Part shown: positions 47,958 to 59,921 of the stretch, in pieces
Layout: each line of letters opens with the position of its first letter
How positions within the stretch are numbered: the stretch's first letter is position 1
Assembly (NCBI GenBank): GCA_039602395.1
Contig: JBCNJP010000006.1
Coordinates: 58,836,429-58,900,428, forward strand
DNA length: 64,000 nucleotides
Reading direction: 5' to 3'
DNA from: Deinandra increscens subsp. villosa
Lineage: Eukaryota; Streptophyta; Magnoliopsida; Asterales; Asteraceae
Program-made: the position numbers and the translations under genes
Notes under the pieces: model-generated
Seen by the model: the letters and a program-made list of their open reading frames with translations, nothing else
The model's database searches: none
What the model was told of the DNA's origin: nothing

Positions 47958-48163
47958 TAAGTGGTTTGCAGGGAGATACAAAGTTCTGCAATCCTCAACC
48001 CTAGAAAACAATCAACAAGTGGGTCTTTAACGGGACGGGTCAAACTGAATCCTTGATAGAATCGAAATTGCAAACCTTACGCTTCATTCGGTGTTTAAAA
48101 TAAACGTAGTAAACTTATATAAAAACAAGTAATAAGTATTTATTTAAAACAAATGATTTTGTT

Positions 48164-48780
48164 AGGTAATGCTTGGTATGCAGGAATGCCAGTGAGAATG
48201 TAATGCTTCATTACGACTAAATGAAAAGATGACGTGTTTGATAACACACATGAATGAAATTGAAGATTTCATAAGAAATGTGATCTTCATTTCTAATAAA
48301 TTCTATTCATTAGGGGAGATGTTTTTTGTTTCATTCCTTTAAGGAATGAAATAAATATTTTTTATTCGATTTATTTTTCTTAAAAATTTTAAAAAATAAA
48401 AATTAATAAAACATTTTAAAGATTCCAAAAGTTTTAATAAATAAAAAACAATAATATTTTTTTTTAAATACTTAAAAAAAATGGAAAACCAAAAAATGGA
48501 ATTAAACTATAAAAAAGTTAAAATAATAAATAATAATAATACCAATATATATATAAATATAGAATGAAAATAAAATTACAAGAAAAACAAATAAAAAATG
48601 CAATAAAATAAAAATAATTAAAAGTTTGTAAATAAAAATAGAGATAGCTATTACGAGTAGAAGTGTCACTAAAATTGTGTATTTCATTACTTTAATTTTA
48701 ACATTTATCAAACAACACGAACTAATTATATATTTCATTCTAATAAAGCAACCAAACAGAACAACATAATAGTAATGATC
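48164..48780. other. AT-rich region with possible MITE
   Basis: A GCTTGGTATGCAGGAATG-type start and inverse-like TTCATTCTAATAAAGCAACC near the other end suggest a decayed inverted-repeat element, but the ends are not clear. Confidence 0.3.
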
Positions 48781-49170
48781 TATTCAATTACCCAATATCA
48801 AACAAACTTAGTGTTCGGTTATGTGTACGTGCTAGGTTAAAAGCTGCCCAAATAAGACAGTGTAGAAGAAATTTGATAGGTTTATCCAGTTTAAACATGA
48901 TGGTTTGGTTTACCGTTTACGTTTTGAGAAACCATTTGGTTCAGTTCACGGCTTGTGTTTTGAAATAAATCACTTGAAATTGGACCAACTCTATGCATAT
49001 ATAGTTATATATATACGGACAAGGGCATACCTGTGGCTGTAATAGGCCCAAGGGATCCCTGGGACCCCCTCAACTTCGTACGTAAAATGGAAATTACGTG
49101 AACGGGTTTTAATTTTTTTTTTTGAGTGATGAGAAGCTATTAAATAAATAGTTTGGTTAAATAAAACAAA

Positions 49171-49244
49171 TCCATCCACCAGCCTAGTGGTAATATCGCC
49201 CGCCACATTTTGAAAAGGCGCAAGTTCGATTCTGGTGCTCTGTG
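49171..49244 (+). mobile_element. tRNA-like SINE head
   Basis: CCAGCCTAGTGGTAATATCG (A-box-like) and GCAAGTTCGATTCTGG (B-box-like) have tRNA spacing. The acceptor stem and a cloverleaf fold are not convincing, so it is not a tRNA gene. A TSD was not found. Confidence 0.45.
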
Positions 49245-50794
49245 TTTTTTATTTACCCCACCTTTTTTTCATTAAATTTACTGTTGTATAAATGGGGTAG
49301 CACACCTTTTTTCCCACTTTTTTTAATCAATTTTAGTGAGAGTAAATGATGGGTAATACATGGTGGGTTTCAGACAAATCTGTAAATCTATTGATCATTC
49401 TTCCATTTTCATTCACCCTAGACCCCTTTTATAATGAATTATTACAATATATAGAAATATAGATTTTTTGTTTGAATCAGCAAACATTTTGCCATATTAT
49501 ATATTTTTTCACGCGTTACTTTTTTCTCTCTTTATTTTACTTTCTTTTTTTGCTATTATATCGTTTTAATGTTACAGTATAGATTTTTTAATCAAATCAT
49601 ATACGTATAGTTTTTTTTTAATTGTTTTTTTACCCGCAGTGTCGTGTCGCAATACGTTCCTTGCCTTATTCAAAACAAAACTGTTGATCATCCTCATTTT
49701 GTCTATGATATTTTTTGATTAAAATCTTGCATCATCCTTATTTTTTAAATATTCTTTAAATTCTAATGATGATATTTCTTTTGTTTTTGTGTCGTATTTT
49801 ATCTTATGTGATCAACCTGACTCGGACCAAATTTCTTTATGTATGTTTAAAAATAGTAACTCTGTAATTTTTTTCATTGAACTCCTAAAAAACTTTTCTA
49901 CTTTCGTGCCTATATATGACCAATCATGTGTCCGTATAACATTAACTTAAAGTATAATTATACTATTAATAAATGCAGATTAATATGAATATAATTATAC
50001 TATTAATATGAATATTTTCTCTGTATGTTATTGGTCTATAAGATGGTTGTCACATGATAGTCGTATGAATTTTCTTTAAACACAACACATTTAATACATG
50101 ACTTTCTAATGAGTGGGTAAAACCCTATAACATAACATTTAAGTCGTCATTTCTATACTTTGCAGATCTAAGAATGGGGGTATGGGTCGACAACTTCACA
50201 TGACAACTTCTTATTGGTTTAAAAAACTAATCCAACATAATTTGCCTTAAACCATACTCCACACCTTAAAAACTAAGCATTCATAGTAGAGCCTCCATAA
50301 TTATGTGAGTGGAAACCCTAAAATTTGATGTTTGGTTGTTAGTGGTTGTGAGTAGAGAAGAGAGAAAAAGTTAACTGTTCACCCCTATATTTGATGAAAA
50401 AACTGGTGATTTTATAAAATTTGATATTTGATGTGAGTGAAAGAGAAAGAAAATGTAATGATACGGGTATAAAATGTATTATTTAATTATGGTTGTGAGT
50501 GGAAGAGAAACAAAAAATAATGATAGAAGAATAGCCATTAAAAAAAAACAAGCATTTTTAACGTTAAGGGGTGAAAATGTAATTTCACCAAAAGATTCAA
50601 ATTTCGTCCGTAAGATACAAACGCATAGCACTCGAACCAGGGGAGTGAAGTGAAAACATCACCCACATTTATATCATCATAAATCAAACCCCTCAAAAAA
50701 CCTCTCCACTTTCCCCATCTCCTTCATCTTCATCATTAGGGCTCACTTCCAAAACAAACCTTTCTGTTTCCTCCATAGACTCAATCAAATCACC
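49245..50794 (+). promoter_or_regulatory. Upstream region and 5' leader of the HD-ZIP III gene
   Basis: Non-coding and AT-rich. The last 150 bp are CT-rich, as in many plant 5' leaders. I cannot place the transcription start or core promoter elements with confidence. Confidence 0.45.
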
Positions 50795-50839
50795 ATGTTT
50801 CAGAGGCTCGGCACGATTGCAGATCTCACAGATTCGTAA
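50795..50839 (+). other. Upstream ORF (14 aa) in the HD-ZIP III leader
   Basis: ATG at 50795 opens MFQRLGTIADLTDS and stops with TAA, 30 bp before the main start. If it lies in the mature leader it could dampen translation. Whether it is conserved is unknown to me. Confidence 0.5.
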
Positions 50840-50869
50840 TCAAAATCACCTAACAATCAACATCTAGCA

Positions 50870-52595
50870 ATGGATAACACAAAATACGCTCGATACACTC
50901 CCGAGCAGGTCGAAGCCCTAGAGCGGCTATATCACGAGTGCCCGAAACCGAGTTCGACTCGTCGTCAACAACTCATTCGTGATTGCCCGATTCTCTGTCA
51001 CATCGAGCCCAAACAGATCAAAGTTTGGTTCCAGAATCGAAGGTGAGATCATAGATGGACGTAATGTGAATAGTTTTGTTGTTTTTGCGATTGGTGTGGA
51101 GATTTGGGGGTGAATTTAGCCATTTAGGTTTGATTTGGATTTGCAGATGCAGAGAGAAACAGAGGAGCGAGGCTTCGCGTCTTCAGTCTGTGAATCGGAA
51201 GCTCTCTGCTATGAACAGGCTGTTAATGGAGGAAAATGATCGTTTGCAGAAACAGGTGTCTCACCTTGTGTATGAAAATGGTTGTTTTCGTCAACATACA
51301 CAAAGTGTGAGTTCTTCTTCTTCTTCCTTTTTTTTTTTTTTTTTTTTTTAATTTTCAAATTGTGTTTTTTAGATGTAAACGAGCCGAGCCATCGAGCCTG
51401 GCTCGTTTAGACTTAATAAAACTCTATTCGGTTCTATTTGAACTTTATTTTCAAAGTCGGCTCGTAAAAATAAAAATTTATTTAAGTTCCGCTTGGTCGT
51501 TTATTATTAATTTTATTTATTTATATATTATTATAATTAAATTTATACATATTTAAAATTATACTTTAAATTAATATATATTTTACTTATTTTATCATTT
51601 TTTAAGATTTTGTAATAATAATTTTTAAAAAATATATTTAAAAAATTAAATAAAATTTATAAAAATAATATACTCGTTAAGTATCGCAGGCCGGAGCTCG
51701 ATATGTAAAAGTCGGGCTCGAGCTTGGTTATTAAGCAAACCATATTTCAAGGCTTAGTGCTGGCTCGTTAAGGGTTCAGAGCTCGGCTCCGGCTGGTTTG
51801 CACACTATTTTTTCTTTTTTCTGAGACTCTGTTTGTAAGATATTGATGGTTGAAGATTTGTTTAAATGCAGAGGACACCTGGCGCTAACGACACAAGCTG
51901 TGAATCGGTTGTGACTAGCAGTCAATGCCATTTAACACCCCAGCATCCTCCACAGGATGCTAGCCCTGCTGGGTCAGTTGGTTTTTTAATTAATAATTTT
52001 ATTTGTTATATAGTTTGGAATATATATTGTTTGATTGTTCTGTTTGTTTTTTCTTTTTTCAGACTTTTGTCCATTGCAGAGGAAACTTTAACAGAGTTTC
52101 TTTCAAAGGCTACTGGAACTGCTATTGAGTGGGTCCAGATGCCCGGTATGAAGGTACCGTAGATCTAATCTAATTATTACTCATTTTTAAAAAGTTTGGT
52201 TGTATAAGTTATTCAACACATATAAAATTTTCGGGAAAATATACGTTACTAGACGAAAAAGCCACTCCCGGGTCTATGCTAAGCTTCCCCTTGCCCGTAT
52301 ATATATAGGAGTTTATTTGATCTTATAGCAATGAATAATGATGGAATATTGAACCTAAAGGGTGTTGTTTAGCATGCCCCTATTTAAATGATGTTTTATG
52401 TTAATATGATATATCGTAATCCCTTTTATCTGCATTTATAGATTAATAGGACTTGGTTAATTTGCAATTCTTTCTTTCTTTTATTGCAGCCTGGTCCGGA
52501 TTCCATTGGAATCGTTGCTATATCTCATGGTTGCACTGGCGTGGCAGCACGAGCGTGCGGCTTGGTCAGTCTTGAGCCTACAAGGGTAAGATATA

Positions 52596-52651
<56 letters not shown>

Positions 52652-55600
52652 GTAGCATCTCTATATGTAATTGTTAATATCATATAAGATTAATGGGAAT
52701 TTGTGTTTATTTTTAACCCAAGCGAGTCCAATAACAATAGGGAATAAATGTATTTGGATTAGATTTTAAAGTGTGTATCTGTGGTTCAAAAAGAAAGCTT
52801 ACTTATTTTCACTACAAAGTCCCTCAATTTAATCTTTTTTTACACTAAAACCCCTCAGCATTTAAGAAAAGTATATGAAAAAGTCACTAAACTAAATGTT
52901 GTATATTAAAGTCTCTCAACTTTTAAGAAAAGCATATGAAAAAGTCACTAAACTAAATGTTGTATATTAAAGCCTCTAAATTTGTGTAAAATTCACATAT
53001 ATTTGATTTTTTTTTTTAAATCTAGTGACTAGTTAATTAATTGTTAAATTGGTCAAATATGATGGTAGTTTTGTAAGAAATATTGAATTTCCCTTTATCA
53101 AAATTCGACCTTTATAAGTTAACAAGACATTCTTTTAAAAAGTTCACGAGTTTGTGCCTTTGAACAACTTTAGAGATTTTATCAAATTTTAACCAATATA
53201 AGAGTAAAAAGACATTAGTTATAAAAAAATACACAAGCACATGCATTTTAGATAAAGTATGGGACTTTAATATACACAAAATAATTTACATACTTTGTAT
53301 TTTGTTTTTTTCACAAATTGAGGGATTTTAATATGCCAAACCTAGGCTGAGCAACTTTTTTCGTGAAAAGTGAGAAAGTATAATGTTATGGATGTTACCC
53401 CTATGTATAAAATTCAAGTAACATAACCATTATGGAATATTTCAATTCACTGATTCAATTATATCTATTTATATAGGTATATCAGTTCCTTACTATTATT
53501 TCTTTGTAAAATCTATAGCTGTGGAGTTTTGAAGTCATCTTACTTTTTTTTCACAGGTCGCTGAGATCCTCAAGGATCGCCCCTCGTGGTTTCGTGACTG
53601 CCGATCTGTTGATGTCATCGACGTTCTGCCAACCGCCAATGGTGGAACCATTGAACTTTTATACATGCAGGTGACTAACACCTGATCCTAATTGCTATTT
53701 TTGTCGATTATTAGTCAATGCATGTCGCTTTCACCTGTTCTTATACTTGAACTCGTTTCATGTTGTAGCTTTATGCCCCTACAACTTTGCCTACAGCTCG
53801 TGACTTCTGGTTGTTGCGCTATTCTTCTCATACTGAAGATGGCAGTCTAGTGGTTCGTGTCTTTTTAACATAATGATTTAAGTAACGGGTTTTCTTGTTG
53901 CTTAAAGTTTTTATATGGTTGGTTTTCAGGTTTGTGAAAGGTCATTATCAAACACCCAGAACGGTCAGAGCATACCATCAGTGCCGAATTTTGTGCGGGC
54001 AGAAATGCTGCCTAGTGGGTACCTTATTAGGCCTTGTGAAGGAGGCGGGTCGATCATCAATATTGTCGACCATATGAATTTAGAGGTAAAGATTAACGCT
54101 TTATTGGATTTTTCGATGATTGCTATTTACTTATATATGATGATTATTTGGAAATTTGAATTGTTACGTGTATCACTAAATAGCCTTCGAGTGCACCTGA
54201 AGTGCTGCGTCCATTGTACGAATCACCAACTATTCTAGCTCAAAAAACAACTATGATGGTAAAATTTTTATCCTCTGTTTTTTTTTCAATTTATGTAACG
54301 GGTTTGGGGATTTTAAGGTTTTATAATTCTCGAACAGGCGTTACGTCAGCTGAGACAAATAGGTCAGGAGGTTTCTCAGGCCACTACAACTAATTGGGAA
54401 AGAAGACCTGCAGCTTTAAGAGCACTTAGCCAGAGGTTGAGCAGGTAGTTAAAATGGCCATAAAACTTATATTATATTGGAACAAAATGATTCAAGAGGT
54501 TTTATGAATTAAAATTATAGTTTGAAGGACATTCTAACCGTCTTTGCACATTCCATTTTTAGCTAAATTTTATTTTATCCTGTTAAGAGTTCAATACTAA
54601 ATATAACCAAACGCAATCTGTTGACGAGTAAATGGTTGTTTACATTTTTGTTTATCCATTTGACCCGTTAGAGTTACAACTGAACCTTAAATTGACCTTT
54701 TTGTTGTTGTTAGGGGATTTAACGAGGCTGTTAACGGGTTTAGTGATGAGGGATGGTCATTACTGGCTAATGACGGGTCTGATGATGTTACGGTTCTTGT
54801 GAACTCTTCACCCAAGAAGCTAATGGGATTAAATCTTCCCGTCTCAAATGGATACCCGTCTGCTAACACCGCTGTCTTATGTGCAAAAACATCTATGCTT
54901 TTACAGGTCAGCCATTGTCATTGAGAACCATTGTTTATGTGGATTATGACTTTAAAGTCTATTCATTTACATGTTTTCTTATCTTTTTTGCGTGTTTTCC
55001 AGAATGTTCCTCCCGCACTTTTGCTTAGGTTTTTGAGGGAGCACCGCTCAGAATGGGCAGACAACAATGTCGATGCTTACTCGGCTTCAGCGATAAAACT
55101 TGGTCCCTGTAACTTACCCGGGTCTTGGGCCAGTACTTTTGGGGGTCAAGTTGCCTTTCCTCTTGCGCATACAGCTGAGAATGAAGAGGTAAATTAATGC
55201 CTTCTAATTTACGTTACTTTGGAATTAGAGCTAGCAAATGAGCGGGTTTCTTTTAGCAAGTCTTCAACTTTTTGTGTTATATAGCTTTTGGAGGTGATCA
55301 AGTTGGAGGGTGCCGGGCTTTCTCCAGAAGATTCGCTAATGGGTCGAGACATTCTGTTACTGCAAGTACGAGTAGTTGTCATTTAACTATCTTTTCTTTA
55401 GAATGTCGTTAACAAAAATTAACAATTATTTGCTTTCTGGCATCTGGTAACTAATTACATTCATGTAAATATGATAGCTGTGCACTGGAATGGACGAAAA
55501 GGCAGTCGGTATGTGTTCAGAACTTATATTTGCTCCAATAGATGCCTCGATTGCTGATGAGGCACCACTTTTGCCTTCTGGTTTTCGCATCATTCCTCTG

Positions 55601-56605
55601 GATTCTTGCAAGGTTAGGACTTAATCACTGTGATTCAAACATTTTGTTTCCTGGTGTTTGTGTTCTAAATAAACTGCAATATACAAGCAGGGGGATTCGA
55701 GCCCGGATCGTACACTTGATCTTGCTTCTGCACTCGAAGTGAAAGGATCAGCGGATAAACTATCCGGTGATCTAGATGTCAATACTGGCAGTAGTGCAAG
55801 ATCGTTGATGACAATTGCTTTTGAGTTTGCATTTGAGAGCCATATGCAAGAAAGTGTATCTGCCGTGGCCCGCCAATATGTCCGCAGCATTATATCATCG
55901 GTTCAGAGGGTATCATCTGCATTGTCCCCGTCTCCAAACGGAGGTCTTCAAGCACCATTGGTTACTCCCGAAGCACATACTTTAGCTCGTTGGATTTCCC
56001 ATAGTTACAGGTAGGCAAAATGGGTTAACTTGTCTTCCAAACTCTTTCTTTACCTGGCTTCTTTATGAACGTTTCACTTGTGAAACAGGTGCTACTTGGG
56101 CATGGAGCTACTAAAAGGTGTGGGTGTGGGCGAGGGGAGTGACTCGATTCTTAAATCTATGTGGCACCACTCGAATGCAATTGTATGCTGCTCAATGAAG
56201 GTTAGCTATCATCAAACCATGAAACCATCAATCCATTGGTGTGTTAATTATGTGATTTTGGGCCTTTTGGCGATGTTTTTGGATTGCTAAACCGCTGGTT
56301 TGATGCAGGTGATGCCGATTTTAACATTTGCAAATCAGGCTGGTCTTTATATGCTTGAAACCACACTAGTGGAACTTCAAGACATCAGTTTGGAGAAAAT
56401 ACTGGATGAAAATGGAAGGAAAGGTTTGTGTTCGGAGTTCCCGCAGATAATGAAACAGGGTTTCGCGTGTCTTCAAGGAGGTATCTGTGTATCAAGTCTG
56501 GGGAAAGCGGTTTCTTACGAGCGAGCAGTGGCATGGAAAGTGGTGAACGAAGAAAATCATGTTCATTGCATATGCTTTATGTTTATCGACTGGTCGTTTG
56601 TTTGA
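50870..56605 (+). CDS. ATHB-15-like: Class III HD-ZIP transcription factor (ATHB-15/CORONA-ATHB-8 clade), 17 exons, 826 aa
   Basis: Coding exons: 50870-51042, 51147-51306, 51872-51972, 52063-52153, 52490-52585, 53557-53670, 53769-53852, 53930-54085, 54184-54258, 54338-54444, 54714-54906, 55003-55188, 55285-55365, 55478-55612, 55691-56010, 56089-56200 and 56309-56605. All introns are GT-AG and phases close to 2481 nt. Domains: homeodomain about residues 5-65 (KVWFQNRR), leucine zipper to about 110, START lipid-binding domain about 145-355, and a C-terminal MEKHLA domain from about 680, ending in the family-typical DWSFV. Such nuclear factors set adaxial identity, meristem and vascular patterning and are restricted by miR166. 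WVQMPGMK, HGCTGVAARACGL and DASPAG point to the ATHB-15/ATHB-8 clade. Several normally fixed residues differ (SSTRRQQ, CPILCHIEPK, KQRSEAS), suggesting a diverging paralogue. No break was seen. Confidence 0.96.
51371..51813. mobile_element. Inverted-repeat element in HD-ZIP III intron 2
   Basis: It starts ATGTAAACGAGCCGAGCC and ends with an inverse-like GCTCGGCTCCGGCTGGTTTGC. The middle is AT-rich and GGCTCG words recur. It probably explains the large size of this intron. Confidence 0.55.
52143..52499 (+). promoter_or_regulatory. miR165/166 target site split by an intron
   Basis: CCGGTATGAAG (52143-52153) at the end of exon 4 and CCTGGTCCGG (52490-52499) at the start of exon 5 form the site only after splicing. 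Against miR166 known from other plants, pairing is continuous over the seed and cleavage region, with mismatches confined to the miRNA 3' part and one terminal G:U. The site encodes PGMKPGP in the START domain, as in all HD-ZIP III genes. Confidence 0.92.
52604..52646. repeat. (TA)n microsatellite beside a splice donor
   Basis: About 43 bp of TA repeats starting 18 bp downstream of the exon 5 donor. Likely length-polymorphic. Confidence 0.95.
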
Positions 56606-57038
56606 GTCTTGTTGGTTCACTAGATGATGGTAGTTTCAACTGATTTTGTGTTTGTTTTGTTGGGAAGTAGAAGGATATTTAACTGTTCCGGATGTTGCTG
56701 TTTGAATGCTTGACTTGTTCTGGTTTCTAGCTTTTAACTTGGTCTGGTGATTTTGAGCCGGGCTTTTTCGGCTTGTATGCTTCTGAGATTATGTGTACGT
56801 GGCATCCACCAAAACCGTCTAAGTGACGTAATGTTATTGGATCTCTATTTACTATTCCTTGGGATTATGTACTTTAATGGTATGTGTTTGCTTAAGTTGA
56901 TAATAAGATATAGTGTATAATATTGAAGTCTTAAACTTGTGACAAATACAAAAATTATTTGCAAGTAATCAAATTTCACTATCGGATACAAATAAATAAT
57001 AACCAAATTTACAATAAAATAAGCACTCCTAAAGATAG
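56606..57038. other. Convergent intergenic spacer with 3' UTRs
   Basis: Separates the stop codons of the HD-ZIP III gene (plus) and the oxygenase-like gene (minus) by 433 bp. It must hold both 3' UTRs. I could not assign poly(A) signals with certainty. Confidence 0.6.
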
Positions 57039-59921
57039 TTAATTAAAATAGAATTTGTAGAACAATGCCAATATGAGAAGAAACAAAGCTTGGCGTCCAA
57101 TTGAAATAGTTTTAACCTTCATGGCCATAGGAGGAGGTGGAGGATTATACATAAAGGCCATAGAAATATAATCCTCTCCCCCTTTGGAGATTGGCCTACC
57201 CATGACATGCTTATATTTCCCCTCACTCCATTTCTGCAAATAAATAATCAATATACAAATGAATATTGGGTTGGACCGATTTTTCAAAACATAGTTTCTT
57301 TAATAACCCATCTAATTTACTATCACATAAATGATTTATATTTTATTATTATTGTAATTTATATTAAAAGATGTAGTTCTATATTTTATCACAGAAGACT
57401 TGATTAAGAAAACAAAAATAATAAACTTTTTTTTGAACGGTTAACGAATGCCCTGGAAAACCCGGGGACTATTTACAACAGTTGAGCTCATTCCAGGGAA
57501 TATCCACCTCCGCGAGCGGCCGGGTGGTAAAACCTGGGAGCTTAGGGATCGAACTTGTGACATTTCAGTCCCAAATCTCCCTTCATCACCAATGCCCCTT
57601 CCAAAGTGTTGCCCTTAAGAATCGAACTTCTATCTCCAATTAGGAAGATAGGCTTCATACCACTACACCATAATGGAAGTTGCAATAACAAACCTAAGTA
57701 GTATAAAAGTTTATTATCAAAGGTTCACATTGTTTTTTTTTGAAAATTATGTTTACAAAACCCACGAGATTTTTTTTTCATATATTAAAATTTTCGACTA
57801 TTACCTATTAGCTGCATTTACATATTTCCCCATTTTTAAGATAATTACATATTTTCTCAAGTAAAAAAAATAGTTACATATATTTTCTCATCCTAAGGTA
57901 ATTAATTTACATATTCCTCAAACCAAAAAACCAGTTACATATTTTAGCTTTCTAAAACATATATATATATATATTACATATTTGTCTATTTTATTAAAGT
58001 TAATTTATTTAATAACCATTTACCCTTATTTTTAAGGGATATTTTTATACATATTTCTTTTTCGTAAGACCTAGGCATGTAAATAAGCAAGCTGGTCCGT
58101 GAGCTACTTAAAATCGGATAATTAGAAAACGTGAACTAGCTAATCCTAAACGGGCTCGAGCCCATGGTCCCTTTAAACGAGCCCAAACCATATTTCAATG
58201 CTCGGACTTGAGTTCGTTTAGGCTCAGCTCATTCAAGCTTTTCACAAAGTCGATCTCAAGTATGTTACGAACCGGTTTGGCTCGTTTACACACCAAGGTC
58301 CCAAAATAGAAAAATATGTAAAAAGAAAATTTCCTAGTAAAAATAAGAGTAGAATAATCATTTAACAAGTTAGTTTTAATGAAATATATATATTTCAAGA
58401 AGGGAAAGGTCTTAGAACAGTGAACTATGTAAAAAAATGTAAAAAAGAAAATCTTGGTAAACATAAGAGTAAAATAAACATTAGTTCTAATGAAATATAT
58501 ATTTCAGGAAGGCAAAATATGTAAAAGATTTTTGTTTTGAAGAAATGTGTTATTAATCATTTTACGAAAAAAAATAATATTTAATTGATTCTTTAACAGA
58601 GATATTTAATGGGTTCGGCTATATCCACCCGAGGAGTTTACTAAAAACATCCAAACCACACGGTCGTTTCATGTGAAACGATCGTTTGGGGATCGTTTCA
58701 GAGGAAACGGTCGTAATAAAGGGGGCCCCCCTGAATTTAAGGTTTTGTCGTCGCGACACGTGGCGGCCGTTTCATCTGAAACGACCTTGAAACGATCGTT
58801 TCATACGAAACAATCATATGGTTTGGGTGTTTTTAGTAAACCCCTGGGTGTCCATTTTAGGTGAGAAATATGTAAATTTTTTAACAGAAATGTTATTTGT
58901 GACCTTTTGGACAAACATCATTGAAAACTCATTAAGAAGTTCAGATTCTTACCTGCAATCGATCACCAATGGTGATGACCAAGGCGTCTTTCTCCGGGGA
59001 AAACGACACCCACCCTTTCTTCGAATAAACATGAAACTCAGATCCATTGCATACGTGAACGCAAAACGTATGAGAATGTTCAGATCCTCTAATAAGCATC
59101 CGAATCATGTCATATCTCAACGAGTAATTCGCATCTAAATTCTCATTCGTGATTGCATTCTGATCCTCCTGATGATGATTCCTGTGAAAGTAGCAAACGG
59201 ATCCCGCAGTTTGTTTCTCCCTCGCCTCATCATCATCATTATTCAGCAGAAGTTTCAGGATAATTCCGCATATGTTTTCAATTTCGGAAGTAAGGATCTC
59301 AATGTTTTGACTGTAACTCTGTAAGTTGTATTTGTGCAAATATTCAGTTTCTAGATCTATGTTATGAAATTGAATGAAATGATTTGGAGAAGAGATCGTT
59401 TACTTGAAATTCGGCGGGAAAATTGAATCTGTTATCGATCTCAACGCATCGTCTCTACACCATACGAACTCTTCACCTGCTAATTCCTTCTCTTCGGCGT
59501 GAAAATCAACGAATCCGTACATCCTATCACCAGATCTGGACATAAACGCCTTCTTCTCCGGCGATAACTCGAATATTCCGGCGCCATAACCGCTGACGGA
59601 ACGAACAAATTGATCGGAGATTCCGTGGTTAACGAGCTCAAAACAGCCGGTTCGTGCAATCGCATCGAATTTTCCTTCAATCGAGTGATTCGAGTCCAGT
59701 AATTTGTAATCGAGTTTCGGAAGTTTCTGGAGATTTGACTTTTGGCGAGGGGAGACATGATCCGGAAGTACAAGATCAGGTACACGAAGAGAGCGATGAA
59801 GATATTCTGTTAGAGACTCATCGTTAGCAACTGAAGATCTCCGGCCGGAGGCTACAGGCGACGGCGGTGGTGCTCGGAATTCGACGGGATTGTTGCGGAA
59901 TGATTCCGGCCAATTCGCCAT
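57039..59921 (-). CDS. 2-oxoglutarate/Fe(II) oxygenase-fold protein, probably catalytically dead, with hydrophobic C-terminal tail
   Basis: Three exons on the minus strand: 59921-59404, 59310-58953 and 57233-57039, phase-consistent, 356 aa. The N-terminal DIOX_N-like part (about residues 65-165) has KLDYKLLD, TGCFELVNHGI and LSPEKKAFM. The C-terminal jelly-roll part has EFHVYSKKGWVSFSP, ALVITIGDRLQKWSEGKYKHV and ISMAFMY. Normal enzymes use HxD...H for iron and RxS for 2-oxoglutarate. Here HxD reads His-Ser-His (251-253), the distal His is Gly304, and the RxS Arg is Tyr, so catalysis by the usual route is unlikely. After five prolines (323-327) the protein ends in a hydrophobic segment (ALFLLILALFYKFYF) that could be a tail anchor. 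The 1.7-kb second intron holds three repeats. Regulatory or scaffold function is inferred. Confidence 0.85.
57427..57678 (-). mobile_element. tRNA-derived SINE in the oxygenase-like gene intron
   Basis: On the minus strand an A-box-like TGGTGTAGTGGTATGAAGCC and a B-box-like GAAGTTCGATTCTT head the insert, which ends in poly(A) (plus-strand T run at 57427). AATAATAAAC and AATAACAAAC flank it, a probable TSD with one mismatch. Confidence 0.7.
58070..58296. mobile_element. MITE-like repeat related to the HD-ZIP intron 2 element
   Basis: GGCATGTAAATAAGC at the left and GGCTCGTTTACACACC at the right, with GAGCCC/GGGCTCG words inside, recall the element at 51371-51813. It lies in the large intron. 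Confidence 0.5.
58624..58853. mobile_element. Foldback MITE with repeated CGTTTCAnnTGAAACG palindromes
   Basis: The left arm AGTTTACTAAAAACATCC and onward pairs with the inverse of the right arm over roughly 60 bp. Inside are CGTTTCATGTGAAACG, CGTTTCAGAGGAAACG, CGTTTCATCTGAAACG and CGTTTCATACGAAAC. A strong hairpin is expected in the intron RNA. Confidence 0.75.

Noticed and set aside
49171..49244. Possible tRNA gene
   Set aside because: Acceptor and anticodon stems do not pair convincingly; better explained as a SINE head.
58673..59138. Plus-strand ORFs over the oxygenase-like gene
   Set aside because: The first is in a foldback repeat, the second is antisense to exon 2.
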